This document shows, piece by piece, positions 43,017 to 54,210 of a stretch of DNA of 64,000 nucleotides. This DNA comes from Aedes albopictus (lineage: Eukaryota > Arthropoda > Insecta > Diptera > Culicidae), in the NCBI RefSeq assembly GCF_035046485.1, contig NC_085137.1, positions 343,098,505 through 343,162,504 of the forward strand, written 5' to 3'. Both the position numbers and the translations under genes were made by a program. Every line of letters begins with the position of its first letter. The first letter of the stretch is position 1. The notes beneath the pieces were generated by a model. The model saw only the letters and a list, made by a program, of their open reading frames with translations, searched no databases and was not told the origin of the DNA.

Positions 43017-44395
43017 CCCGCAAACACCCGGGACGATCTACTTTTGGCAGAAATGCAATATCTTCTTTGTTTTAAAACATTTTACCCCGAATTTTTTTTT
43101 ATAGTCAAGGGGAATAGTTGTGCTAAGAAATGCATGGTACCTCCCCCCTTTGCACCCTCCCCCCTTTTGCGGGGAGGCGAAAATACGTGGCTTTTTTTTG
43201 TATTTTTTATAAATTCTACATGTTTTTGCTCAAATTTCATCGTTTTGCTAATCATCAATAGTTTTCACTGATCCTAGACATGCAAAGTATTACTACCCAT
43301 CATAGTCTGTTGAAGTTTTGTTCCCAGAGCTATTCTAAGGCCTCCAAAGTACTCTGAAGTTTGTGACACAAATCTGACATTCTCAACCAAATTTTATACA
43401 CGATGAATGATTACAGAACATTGTCTACGGTACTCAAAAAGCCTCAAAGCACCCCTAGAAAATTCATGGTACATGAATTGGGTGATCTAGGTCATCCAAA
43501 CTACTCTGGAATTCATTTTCTTAAGATCTAAAACATCTACCATCGTTTGTGTTCACTCTGTTCAAGAAATTTAGTCACGTTGATGTCCATTACACCTTAC
43601 AATGCTATGAGCAACTTGATATTGTGGTAGTTGGACATTCCGTGAAATACAAATGGCCTCCAATACACTTTGAAGTTTGGCTTACGATATCTACATACTG
43701 TCTCTTGCTTTAGTTGTGAAAATTTTTCGTGGAATGTAATCTATAATGCTGATGGAACCTCAGTGCACATCTATAATGCTTTTGGTACATTCATGGGATA
43801 TTCCAGGCTTTCCAAACTATTCTGGAATTAGGAACTTCAAGGTCTACAGGCTCTACGCTGGTTTTTCTTCACTCTATCGGCATTATTCTTTCACGATTGT
43901 GTCTGTTGCACCTCATTATATTACGAGTATCTGTATTTGTTGCTATTTGGGTGTCCACTGTCATACAAATGGACCCAATGTATTTTGAAGTATGGGTCGC
44001 AATATCTGTAAATCTTAGGATATTTCTATTGTAGCGAATGCTTGCGAAATATAATCTACGCTACTCTTAGAACCTCAGAGTGCAATTTTGATAACTTAGC
44101 AACATTCACTTGGTGATCTAGGTCATCAAAACTATTCTGGAATTAAGACCTTCAAGCTCTATAAGCTCTACTCTTGTATCTCTTTACTTTATTCTTCCAC
44201 GATTACCTCTGTTGTATCTCATAATGTTTTGACTATTTCTTTGTGTTGCTTGTGCATCCACTGACATACAAATGTTCTTTATGGTATTTGAAAGTGTCGG
44301 AAATTACCCAAGCCTTCCTCTAGGCGTTCCTCGGAAATTCCTCCAGGAGTCCCTCAGAAATTCATCGTGATGTTCTCCGAGAACATCTACGAGTT
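43017..44395 (+). repeat. Left unique arm of the palindrome
   Basis: This part of the arm is non-repetitive inside itself (AAATGCAATATCTTCTTTG, GGGGAATAGTTGTGC, CAATAGTTTTCACTGATCC) and is matched in complement by 48929-50303. Differences seen by eye include GCTAAGAAATGC against GCTAACGCATGC near 43125/50190 and AAAGTATTAC against AAAATATTAC near 43287/50033. Confidence 0.9.
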
Positions 44396-45074
44396 CCAAG
44401 GGAATGCCTCAGGACTTCCCATGAAATTCTTCAGGAGTTTTCCAGCAGTTACTCGAAAATTTATTCAGGAGCTATGCTGGAATTCCTTCAGGAGTTCATC
44501 AGGAATTACTTCAAGAACTTTTCGAAAAATCCTGCTGGAGTTCCTCGGGAATTCTTCCAGAAATTCTACGTGGATTCCTCCAAGAAGTTTTCCGGGGATT
44601 TCTTAGGAATTTATCCAGGGCTTCCTCCAGCGATTTCTCTAGAAATTCTTCCAGGGATTCCTTCGAGAATTCCTCCATGGACTCATCAAGGAGTTCAGTC
44701 AGGAATTTCTCCAGAGCTCCTTCAGAAATTTATCTAAGATTTCCTCCAACAACTAACCCAGGGATTTCTTCAGGATTCAAGGGATTCTTCCAGAAATTCT
44801 TCCAGGGATTCCTCCAGAGTTTCCTCCAGGAATTCTTCTAGGCAATACTCCAAAAACTTCTCCTGAGGATTTCTCCGGGTAATCTTCCCGGGTAATTTCT
44901 CCAGAAATTCCTTCAGGAATACCTCCAGGAAATTCTTCATAAATAACTGCTAATTGATATATGAATTCATCAAGGGATTCCTTCAGAAATTCCTCCACGG
45001 TGTCCTCCAGAAATTCTTCCAGGAGTTCCTCCAAAAATACCTCTAGGAATTCCTCCACAAAATGTTCCCAGTAT
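44296..45074. repeat. TTCCTCCAGGAA-type tract, left inner arm
   Basis: CT-rich sense: AATTCCTCCAGGAGT, GGAATTCTTCCAGAAATTC, CTCCAGGAATTCTTC with spacings of 24-36. The first 230 bases are complementary to 47890-48104. An LTR is inserted at its end (45079). Confidence 0.8.
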
Positions 45075-45078
45075 ACCT

Positions 45079-46571
45079 TGTAACGTTTTGACGTTTTTAT
45101 TCTTTTAAGTAAAATAAGGTTTGAATTCAATTAGATTAAATTGATATTTTTTTTTTGAATATTTTGATTTTGATTTTAGAATTTGTTTTTTTTTTTAATT
45201 TAATTATTAGTTTTCATGATTATTTTAGTTAATTTGTAGCTTTTGACGTTTTTATCTTTTCAAGTAAAATCTTAATTGAATTGGATTCGTTGATTTGCCT
45301 TAGAGTTTGAACCGTTTCATTTAGTAGAGATTATCCGTTTCATATATGGTTTGTGTCTAGGCTAAGCTAATGACGATTCATGTTCCATATCTTATAGGAC
45401 TTTTTCGATGGCGCAAAATAGTTTTACGGCCATGTGCGATTTGAATTTGACGCACTTGTATGTAATAGTTTGTAGATTGAATAGACGACTGCTTCAATAG
45501 CAGGAAATTTACTTGACTAGGAAATTCGACTTGACTCCATCATTTTAAATTAGAGTCGGCTGGTGAGCAGAAGTGAGCTCCGGCGATCTTCTCCCAGTTT
45601 TTTTAGTTTGAAAAGGTGTGTAGTGTGTCGTAATGATGTAGTTTAGTAAATTAGTGTTGTTTGAAGTGAATTTGTTTTAAATGGTCTTTGTTTTTCGTTT
45701 AATAGTTTGATTTCGTGGATTTTGTCGCCAGGGGCAGACACTCTGTTCCCTGTGCACGTATTTGTTGTTTTTAAAGGTAAATATAAAAGTGAATTCGTTT
45801 AGTGTATATTGTTTTAATTTGTGTTCTCTCTTTGGACCTCAGCGTCCAAGGACGCTTTTTATTTGGGGCTTTATGCCATTTTTTCCGTGCTCTACTGGTG
45901 CTCTTCCTCGCCCGCCAACGAATGGCAGTCAAACGGAGCAAAGGAAACATATCCGGCCTACCCGCGTGCGGTAGACGTACGTTCGGGCAGAGTACCGGAC
46001 CGCCGACACCCTTCCTCCGCACCTTTAATTCGGCGAACAGTTGGAAGAGCCCACCGACGTCGACGATTGGCCAAGAGAGCAACGCCAACAAATAAAACCT
46101 GCGCAGGTACGTTAATCATGGCCATGATCACACACACACACACATACACACACACAACCATTTGACGATCAGTTTGTGAAAAATAATATACACTGTAATG
46201 AGTTCAATTGTTGTTTTTTTTGTTCCATGTTTTTATTGTTTTTTTTTATATTGTTCTCCAAATTCCTATTCATCCATTTTCGTTAAATAAATTCACTTCT
46301 ACGACCTCTAATTATCTTTGTAATTTATTCAGTTTTTAAGTTATTCTTGTGTAAATTTCCGTTATTGTTTCAGTTTATCCGTTTTGTGTATTGAATTTAG
46401 TACGTTTTGAGTTTTAGTCGAGCCAGCGGCCGTTCGATAAAGCCCTTGAGAAAGAGTCGTCAGTTTAGTCGGGCAAACTTTAAAATGAACCGGAGGTCTC
46501 TCGTTCGCGAGAGTGGCGCAAAAGCCACCGCGTTTTGACAATCTCTCGAGCAAATTCAACGAACGGTTACA
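45079..46571. mobile_element. Solo LTR, 1493 bp, 4-bp target duplication
   Basis: It begins TGTAACGTTTTGACG and ends GAACGGTTACA, giving TG...CA termini within a TGTAAC/GTTACA inverted end. ACCT lies at 45075-45078 and 46572-46575. Removing it joins GTATACC to TCCAGCAATTCC, a normal tract sequence. No gag, protease or pol frame is present, so this is a solo LTR and not a full retrotransposon. It contains an AC microsatellite (46131-46158) and GC-rich segments with 97-114 codon frames lacking domains. A 4-bp duplication fits Ty3/gypsy elements. The length is large for one LTR, so an unidentified short internal region cannot be excluded. Confidence 0.75.
46131..46158. repeat. AC microsatellite
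   Basis: Run of CA dinucleotides with one AT interruption, inside the solo LTR. Confidence 0.9.
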
Positions 46572-46575
46572 ACCT

Positions 46576-48104
46576 CCAGCAATTCCAACAAGGTTTCTTT
46601 CCGGAATTCCTCACAGGGATTCCTCCTTAAATTATTTCAGGAATTCCATCAGTCATTCCTCCAGGGATTCCTCCAGGAATTCTTCCTGGATATACTCCAG
46701 GATATATTCCAAAAATTCTTCAAGCAAATACTCCAGGAGTTCTTTCAGGAATTACTCCAGGAATGACTCTACGAATTCCTTCTGGAATTACTACAGGAAA
46801 TAGTCTAGGAATTGTTCCTCTAAGAATTTCTCTGGGAAACTGTTTAAAACTTCCTTCACAAATTACTACATGAATTCTTGCAGAAAGTACTCCAGGAATT
46901 CCTCCAGGGTATTCTCCAGAAATTTATTCAAGAAATTCTTGAAGAAATTCTTGGAAATATTCTTGTAAGAATTCTTGGAGGAATTCCTGAAAAAAATCTT
47001 CAAGGAATCCCTGGAGAAATTACTAGAGAGATTTTTGGAGGATTTCCTGAAGGAATTCTTGGAGGAATTTGCGGGGATATTCCAATAGGCATTTATGGAG
47101 AATTTTATGAAGGTATTTATTGAAAAACCCTGGAGGTTTTCCTAGAGAAATTTATAAAGGAATCCTTGGCCAAATTGCAGGACGGATTCCTGCAGGAATT
47201 TTGACATAAATATTGGGGCAGGTCTTGGAGAAATTCTTATTAGAGTTCCTATTGGACTTCTTGAAAAAAATCTGAAAGAATTCCTTGAAGGAATTCTCGG
47301 TGGAATCCCTGGAGTTGTCCCGGGAGTATTTTCTTGAGCAATTTCTGGAGGTTTTCTGAAGAATCTAGGAGGTATTCATAAAGGAATTTCTGGAGGATTT
47401 TTTAATTTCTGGAATTTCTGGAGAATTTTTGAAAATTTTTGAAGGAATTCCTTGAAAAATCCCTGAAGGAATTTCTGGCGAAATTCCTGAAGGGATTATT
47501 GGCAGATATATTAGAGGGTTCTTTGGTAAAATTCTTGGGGAAGGTACAGTAGGAGTTTTTGGAATTCCTCGAGGGAATCTTGGAAGAATTCTTGGAGAAA
47601 TTCCTTCTGAAAGAATTTCCGGAGAAATTTCTTGGGGAATTGCTGGAGGAAACTCTGCAGGAACCCCTGGAGAAATTTCTGGAAGAATCCCTTGAATCCT
47701 GAAGAATTCCCTGGGTTAGTTGCTAGAGGAAATCTAGGAAGAATTTCTGAGCGAGCTATGGAGGAATTCCTAGAGGAATCCCTGGGGGAATCACTAGAAA
47801 AACTTCAAGAGAAACCGCTGGAGGAATCCCTGGAAAATTTCCTGGAGGAACTCTTGGGAAAGCTTCCTTGATGAGATTTTAGAGAACGCATGAAGAAATC
47901 CTTGGGAGACTCCCGTGGAGTCCTCGGGGAATTTCTGGCGGAATTCCCGAGGAACTCCTGCAGGATTTTTCGAAAAGTTTTTGAAGTAATTCCTGAGGAA
48001 CTCCTGAAGGAATTCCAGCATAGCTCCTTAATAAATTTTCGAGAAACTGCTGGGAAATTTCGGAAGAATTTCACGGGATGTCCTAAGACATTCCCTAGGA
48101 ACTC
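46576..48104. repeat. TTCC-type tract spanning the centre of the palindrome
   Basis: CT-rich words (GGATTCCTCCAGGAATTC) dominate until about 46920, where GA-rich words (GGAATTCCTGGAGAAATT) take over. This switch marks the symmetry centre. From about 47890 the sequence is the complement of the left inner arm at 44400-44600. Frames here (46513-48117) are tract readings rich in E/F/L or S/R/N. Confidence 0.8.
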
Positions 48105-48924
48105 TGTAACATCTTAAGGGTTTGCGCATTCCTATCACGCATTTAGAACACGAAAAATCACATTTCCTCACATTTATTTATCTTCTTTTTTTTTCTTACA
48201 TTATTCATCTCTCTATGCTAACTTCCCTAATCGTATCTTCCCTAACGTTTCTTGCACCATCTTCCGCCACCATGAAGCAACAGTGTACCCAGTCCTGCCG
48301 ACGTTCTGCTTTCCGCTGCCTCGGTGTCGCCGAAAATGCCACGAGTCTTGTTCCCGAACCCATCTATCTGCCGGGAATATGGTCTAGGGTAACGGTCGAA
48401 TTTTGGACCCCCTATTCCGCACCAAACTCTTCATGCTGTAAGTGATTTGACTACATCCTCGACCACATCTAGCTTGCTTCCCGAGCCGGCTACTACTGCC
48501 GACCCGTAGAAAAATTCTCGAACCGGACCTCGCTTCGACCGACGATACGATTTCTGCTACGCTGCACAAGAATGAGATAATTGTTCACCAGAGAACCGAC
48601 GCTAGTCTCATCTTTCTGCTTCTCTCATCGGCGTGCGTGGTGTGCTACACCCGAAAGCTCTCTGGCCACATATCAATCGTACGTCTTGTTCGCCAAAGTC
48701 GGCGATAGAACTAGTGATCATCGTTGTCGCGTTGTCGTGTAGATGACGGGGTATGTGTGGCCGAACTGTCACCTGTACTGAACTGAGGTATATGTGGTTT
48801 TGGTTGATGATGGATAGAATCGACGGGTCTGTTGCAGGGGCTCTCAACATGTGGTGCACGAATCATTTCATTCTCCATGCTCGAAATCTAGGACTTTTTT
48901 CTAATTCACATTTCAAACGTAACA
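48105..48924. mobile_element. Solo LTR, 820 bp, 4-bp target duplication, with an empty site in the other arm
   Basis: It begins TGTAACATCTTAAGGG and ends CAAACGTAACA. ACTC lies at 48101-48104 and 48925-48928. Joining the flanks gives GGAACTCGTAGAGATATTCTC, and the opposite arm at about 44372-44402 reads, in complement, GGAACTCGTAGATGTTCTC without any insertion. The other arm is therefore a natural empty site. No internal retroviral frame is present. Like the 45079 LTR it has TGTAAC ends and a 4-bp duplication, but the two sequences do not otherwise match by eye. Confidence 0.85.
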
Positions 48925-48928
48925 ACTC

Positions 48929-50303
48929 GTAGAGATATTCTCGGAGAATATGGATTCCTGAAGGACTCTTGGAGGAATTTCCGAGGAACGCCTAGAGGAA
49001 TTCTTGGGTGATTTCCGACACTTCCAAACACCATAAAGAACATTTGTATGTCAGTGGATGCACAAGTAACACAAATGCTCAACAAATTATGAGATACAAC
49101 AGAGGTAATCGTGGAAGAAGTACATCGATAAAATAAAGATATACAAGAGTAGAGCTTGGAGAGCTTGAAGGTCTTAATTCCAGAATAGTTTGGATGACCT
49201 AGATCACCAAGTGAATGTTGCTAAGTAATCAAAATTGCACTCTGAGGTTCTAAGAGTAGCGTAGATTATATTTCGCAAGCATTCGCTACAATAGAAATAT
49301 CCTAAGATTTACAGATATTGCGACCCATACTTCAAAATACATTGGGTCCATTTGTATGACAGTGGACACCCAAATAGCAACAAATACAGATACTCGTAAT
49401 ATAATGAGGTGCAACAGACACAATCGTGAAAGAATAATGCCGATAGAGTGAAGAAAAACCAGCGTAGAGCCTGTAGACCTTGAAGTTCCTAATTCCAGAA
49501 TAGTTTGGAAAGCCTGGAATATCCCATGAATGTACCAAAAGCATTATAGATGTGCACTGAGGTTCCATCAGCATTATAGACTACATTCCACGAAAAATTT
49601 TCACAACTAAAGCAAGAGACAGTATGTAGATATCGTAAGCCAAACTTCAAAGTGTATTGGAGGCCATTTGTATTTCACGGAATGTCCAACTACCACAATA
49701 TCAAGTTGCTCATAGCATTGTAAGGTGTAATGGACATCAACGTGACTAAATTTCTTGAACAGAGTGAACACAAACGATGGTAGATGTTTTAGATCTTAAG
49801 AAAATGAATTCCAGAGTAGTTTGGATGACCTAGATCACCCAATTCATGTACCATGAATTTTCTAGGGGTGCTTTGAGGCTTTTTGAGTACCGTAGACAAT
49901 GTTCTGTAATCATTCATCGTGTATAAAATTTGGTTGAGAATGTCAGATTTGTGTCACAAACTTCGGAGTACTTTGGAGGCCTTAGAATAGCTCTGGGAAC
50001 AAAACTTCAACAGACTATGATGGGTAGTAATATTTTGCATGTCTAGGATCAGTGAAAACTATTGATGATTAGCAAAACGATGAAATTTGAGCAAAAACAT
50101 GTAGAATTTATAAAAAATACAAAAAAAAGCCACGTATTTTCGCCTCCCCGCAAAAGGGGGGAGGGTGCAAAGGGGGCAGGTACCATGCATGCGTTAGCAC
50201 AACTATTCCCCTTGACTATAAAAAAAAATTCGGGGTAAAATGTTTTAAAACAAAGAAGATATTGCATTTCTGCCAAAAGTAGATCGTCCCGGGTGTTTGC
50301 GGG
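48929..50303 (-). repeat. Right unique arm of the palindrome
   Basis: Complement of 43017-44395, ending in GGGTGTTTGCGGG at the TTAA. Near-identity of the arms implies recent formation or homogenisation by gene conversion. Confidence 0.9.
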
Positions 50304-50602
50304 TTAAAGTAGGGAGCATAAAGGTGGGCTGGTGTGTATGTTACCTGACATTCCACGACCCACCAGAGGTTTGCTTCAGGTGTCTGGAACCAGGACACAA
50401 GTCGTGGGACTGCAAAGGCCCCGACAGGCGCAAACTGTGCAGGCGATGCGGCGCTGAAGGTCATAAGGCCCAAAGCTGCACGAGTCTGCCCATCTGCATG
50501 ATCTGTACCGGGAAATCCTCTAACAACAGACATCCGATGGGTGATCCAAGGTACCCGACCTTCAAGAAAGCCGCAGTGAACAACAAATCACAGTACAGGT
50601 AA
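50304..50602 (+). pseudogene. R1-clade ORF1 (gag-like), zinc-knuckle C-terminus
   Basis: From the right-hand TTAA the frame reads KVGSIKVGWCVC and then zinc knuckles: CFRCLEPGHKSWDC (C-X2-C-X4-H-X4-C), CRRCGAEGHKAQSC (the same spacing) and a less regular CMICTGKSSNNRH. It ends with TAA at 50600-50602. CCHC knuckles in ORF1 are known in the R1, jockey and I groups, where they bind nucleic acid. It continues the fragment at 42884-43016 in the same frame, so the piece is intact apart from the split and the missing 5' end. Confidence 0.85.
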
Positions 50603-53501
50603 CGCAGCTGAACCTGAACAACTGTGATGCGGCTCAGCAACTGCTTTGTCAGGCGGTTTCTGAGTGGGAGTCGGATATCGCCATCATATCGGACCCATAC
50701 CGAATACCCGCCGGCAACGACAACTGGGTCGCGGATGGGACCAGAGAAATGGCGGCGATATGGACGACGGGTAAATACCCCGTCCAGGAGTTGGTGGCTA
50801 CTACCTATGAGGGCTTCGTGGTCGCCAAAGTAAACGGGGTCTTCTTCTGTAGCTGTTATGCGCCTCCGCGGTGGCCGATCGAGCGGTTCACGCAAATGCT
50901 GGACCGCTTAACGACCGTGCTAACAGGGCGAAGGCCGGTGGTAATAGCGGTTGACTTTAATGCCTGGGCCGTGGAATGAGGAAGCCGTTTCACGAACCAG
51001 CGAGGTCAGATCCTGCTAGAAACACTGGCCATCCTAGATGTCGACTTGGCTAATGTCGGTACCAAGAGTACCTATAGTCGAAACGGAGCGGAGTCAATTA
51101 TTGACGTGACCTTTTGTAGTCCTGGCCTAACAAGTAGTTCGAACTGGAGAGCAGATGATGGCTACACTCACAGCGACCACCTGGCGGTTCGCTACAGTAT
51201 CGATTACAACAACAGCAGACAGCGGATAGAAGAAGTGGCGGCTAGGCCAAGGCCATGCCCTCGCAGGTGAAAGACATCATACTTCGACGAAGGGGTATTT
51301 AGGGAGGCGCTCCGCCCTGAGCAAAACTTAATCGGTTTAGACGGCGACGAGCTGGTAGCGGTGCTCTCACGTGCGTGTGATGCGACCATGCCTAGGCGAG
51401 TTCACCATAGAAATGGGAGGCTACCGGCTTACTGGTGGACCGACGCGACTGCGGACCTACGCCGAGCACGATCAGAGGAAGAGCGAAACGAACGGCGGGT
51501 GGTGTTTGCAGCTGAAAAATCCGCGCTTAAGACCGAGATAAAAGCAAGCAAAAAGACCTGCTTTGAGGGTCTCTGTCAGAGTGCCAATATGAACCCGTGG
51601 GGTGACGCCTACAGGATCGTTATGGCCAAGACGAGAGGTGAGATGGCTCCTACAGAGCAAGCTCCAGAGATGTTGGAGGTGATCATCGAGGGGCTTTTAC
51701 CGCATCATGATCCTAGTCCTTGGCCTCCATTCATAGGACAGCCGGGGACTGGGGCTGGCGATGAGGAGAGGGTCACCGATGTGGAACTTGCGGGGATAGC
51801 TAAGTCCCTTAGCGTAGGTAAGGCCCCAGGTCCGGACGGAGTTCCGAACCTGGCCTTAAAAGTAGCTATTGCAGAGGCTCCCGAGATGTTCAGGTCTGCT
51901 ATGCAGAAATGCCTTGACGAGGGAGTTTTCCCAGAAGCTTGGAAGAGGCAGAGCCTGGTAATATTGCCAAAGGCGGGGAAACCACCCGGAGACCCGTCGG
52001 CATATAGACCAATATGCTTGATGGACACGGCGGGGAAGGTGCTCGGAAAGATCATCCTCAATAGAATGTTGAGGTTCACCGAGGGCGAAAATGGTCATTC
52101 GGCTTCCGGAAGGGGAGGTCCACCGTAGACGCTATCTTGTCGGTTACAAAAACCGCTGAGAAAGCACTCGAGCCTAAGAGGAGGGGAATTCGCTTTTGCG
52201 CGGTAGTGACTCTGGCTGTAAGGAATGCATTTAATAGCGCCAGCTGGTCTGCTATTGCCGATGCGCTCTTGCGTCTGGGGATACCGGAGTACCTGTACAA
52301 GATTCTCGGAAGTTACTTTCAGAATCGTGTACTAGTCTACGACACGGAGGTGGATCGGAAGTGCTTTCACATAACCTCAGGAGTCCCGCAAGGTTCCATC
52401 CTGGGTCCGGCGTTATGGAATGTCATGTACGACGAGGTGTTGAGGTTAGAGTACCCAGTGGGAGTGGAGATTGTCGGATTTGCCGACGACATTACGCTCG
52501 AAGTCTACGGTGAAACGATCGAAGCGGTGAAGTTGACTACCGACCACTCGATCAAGGTTGTGGAAGCGTGGATGCGGTCCAGGAAACTGGAGCTGGCTCA
52601 CCACAAGACAGAGGTAACGGTTGTTAACAACCGGAAGTCGGAGCAACAGACGGAGATCAGTGTAGGAGGGTTCACTATCCTGTCAAAGCGCGTGATGATC
52701 GACGATAAGCTTACCTTCGGTAGCCACGTCGATTATGCCTGTAAAAGAGCCTCCACAGCTATTGCGGCACTGTCCCGGATGATGTCAAATAGCTCTGCGG
52801 TGTACGCCAGTAAGCGCAAGCTTCTGGCTAGTGTTGCTACGTCCATACTTAGGTATGGCGGCTCGGCGTGGGGCGCCGCGCTAAGTACTGAATGCTACCG
52901 ACGGAAGCTGGAAAGTACTTACATGCTTATGTACCTGAGGGTTGCGAGCGCGTACCGTACCGTCTCACACGACGCTCTCTGCGTCATTACTGGTATGGTG
53001 CCTATCAGCATTCTTATCAGTGAGGACATGGAGTGCTTCGAAATGCACGGCACAAGAGGCATACGCAGGACTGCCAGGATGGCCTCTATGGTCAAATGGC
53101 AGCGCGCGTGGGACAGTTCCACCAAAGGAAGGTGGACCCATAGGTTGATACCGAGGGTAGATAGTTGGATTAATAGGCGCCATGGGGAAGGTACATTCCA
53201 CCTGACACAGGTCAATGGTTGCTTCCGACAGTATCTACACCGTTTCGGGCATGCGGATTTTCCCGAATGCCCAGTGTGCAATGGTTTAGAGGAAACGGCG
53301 GAACACGTTTTGTTCGTGTGTCCGCGTTTTCGCACAATGCGTGACCGCATGCTTGCCACATGCGGAGAGGACACAACTCCGGACAATTTGGTCCAGAGGA
53401 TGTGTAGGGATGAGTTTAGCTGGAACGCCGTTTCAACGGCTATCACCCATTACGTCTGGGAGCTACAGAGGAGGTGGCGCGTGGACTCGGAGAATGGCTA
53501 G
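50590..53501 (+). pseudogene. R1-clade ORF2: endonuclease and reverse transcriptase, broken
   Basis: Domains in order: APE endonuclease (QLNLNNCDAAQQLL, ISDPYRIPAGN, VIAVDFNAWAVE, HSDHLAV; about 50600-51195), linker, RT fingers (GKAPGPDGVPNLALK at about 51822; LPKAGKPPGDPSAYRPICL), motif A region VTLAVRNAFNSASW (about 52206), PQGSILGPALWN (about 52388), GFADDITLEVYG (about 52478), thumb, then GRWTHRLIPRVDSWINRRHG and a C-terminal CPVCNGLEETAEHVLFVCPRF knuckle near 53270. The last blocks are typical of the R1 clade. Breaks are TGA at 50977-50979 and 51268-51270, and a frameshift near 52093. The motif A aspartate is replaced by alanine (codon 52215-52217), and the endonuclease glutamate region reads SDPYR instead of the usual SEPYR. 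Confidence 0.9.
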
Positions 53502-54210
53502 TCCAGATGCAGTACAAGAGGTGGTCCAGGGGTTCGAAGTCGGCTTCGTAGGTCATACCGGTGCCCTGCGGTCGAGATCGACCCTTACAGCGATTAAGTG
53601 GCCGCGGAGAGGAATTCCCGGTAGCGGTGCTGTCGTGGCGTCGATCTACCGGGTTGGATCCGAGCCCGCGGTTGGAAAGGGGTCCCCGGCAAGGGACGGG
53701 GTAGGTGAGACCCTGCTGTCTGCAACCTTCGGGTGCATCTGATAAGGCCTGAAGGGTAGTGATACCCTTCCTTTGCGGGCAGGTCAGATCGGGTTGCACG
53801 TGGGCATCAGTTCTTGATGTCTGCAAAGCAGTTGGGCGCGGGTGGGGTCGACCCTGTCCGCCTTCTGAGGACAAAGGGAGTGGCGAGGACCACTCGGGAA
53901 ACTGGATAAGCGCCAGCATGTTACCGTGAAGGACTCTCCAGAGCGAGTCATCGATGTTCATTGCTGCTAGGCTACGCAGCTAACCTTGAGGGTGCGATGT
54001 GTACAAGCCCCTCTCTGAAGCAATACCTTCTTGGTGGTTCCGGAGAGACGTAGGGTTTGGCGACCATAGAAATGTGTTTTAGTGGGTCGAGGAGAGAGTA
54101 GTTCTGGCTTTTACTAGTGCTGTAGAAGACGGTCTCAACCCCTCACTACCCTAACCTTCCTGTTGGGGTGTCTGTTTTGCAGATTTTTTCCCCTATGGTT
54201 TAGAAGAAAA
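53502..54210 (+). mobile_element. Probable 3' untranslated region of the R1-clade element
   Basis: GC-rich like ORF2, with no frame of note, up to an A-rich run (AAGAAAAAAAAAACC) near 54205. I take this as the approximate 3' end. A matching target duplication could not be identified because the 5' end is truncated and its boundary is uncertain. Confidence 0.5.

Larger units (their letters stand above)
43017..50303. mobile_element. 7.3-kb TTAA-flanked near-palindromic element (piggyBac-like termini)
   Basis: Both ends are identical inverted copies starting CCCGCAAACACCCGGGACG, with TTAA on each side. The left arm runs from 43017 to at least about 44600. The right arm runs from 50303 down to about 47890 once the LTR at 48105-48924 is set aside. 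The arms are nearly identical: the 80-codon frames at 43746-43988 and 49332-49574 translate identically. Inside, TTCCTCCAGGAA-type tracts in opposite orientation continue the symmetry to a centre near 46950. Without its two LTRs and their duplications it is about 4.97 kb. No transposase frame is visible. CCC ends and TTAA suggest mobilisation by a piggyBac-type transposase in trans; this is an inference. Confidence 0.88.

Noticed and set aside
43746..43988. 80-codon frame conserved identically at 49332-49574
   Set aside because: The identity comes from the two arms being recent inverted copies. It is not evidence of selection on a protein, and the peptide has no recognisable features.
45762..46165. 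Cellular exon-like GC-rich frames inside the palindrome
   Set aside because: They lie within the 45079-46571 LTR, in three overlapping frames with no domain, and are not bounded by plausible splice sites.
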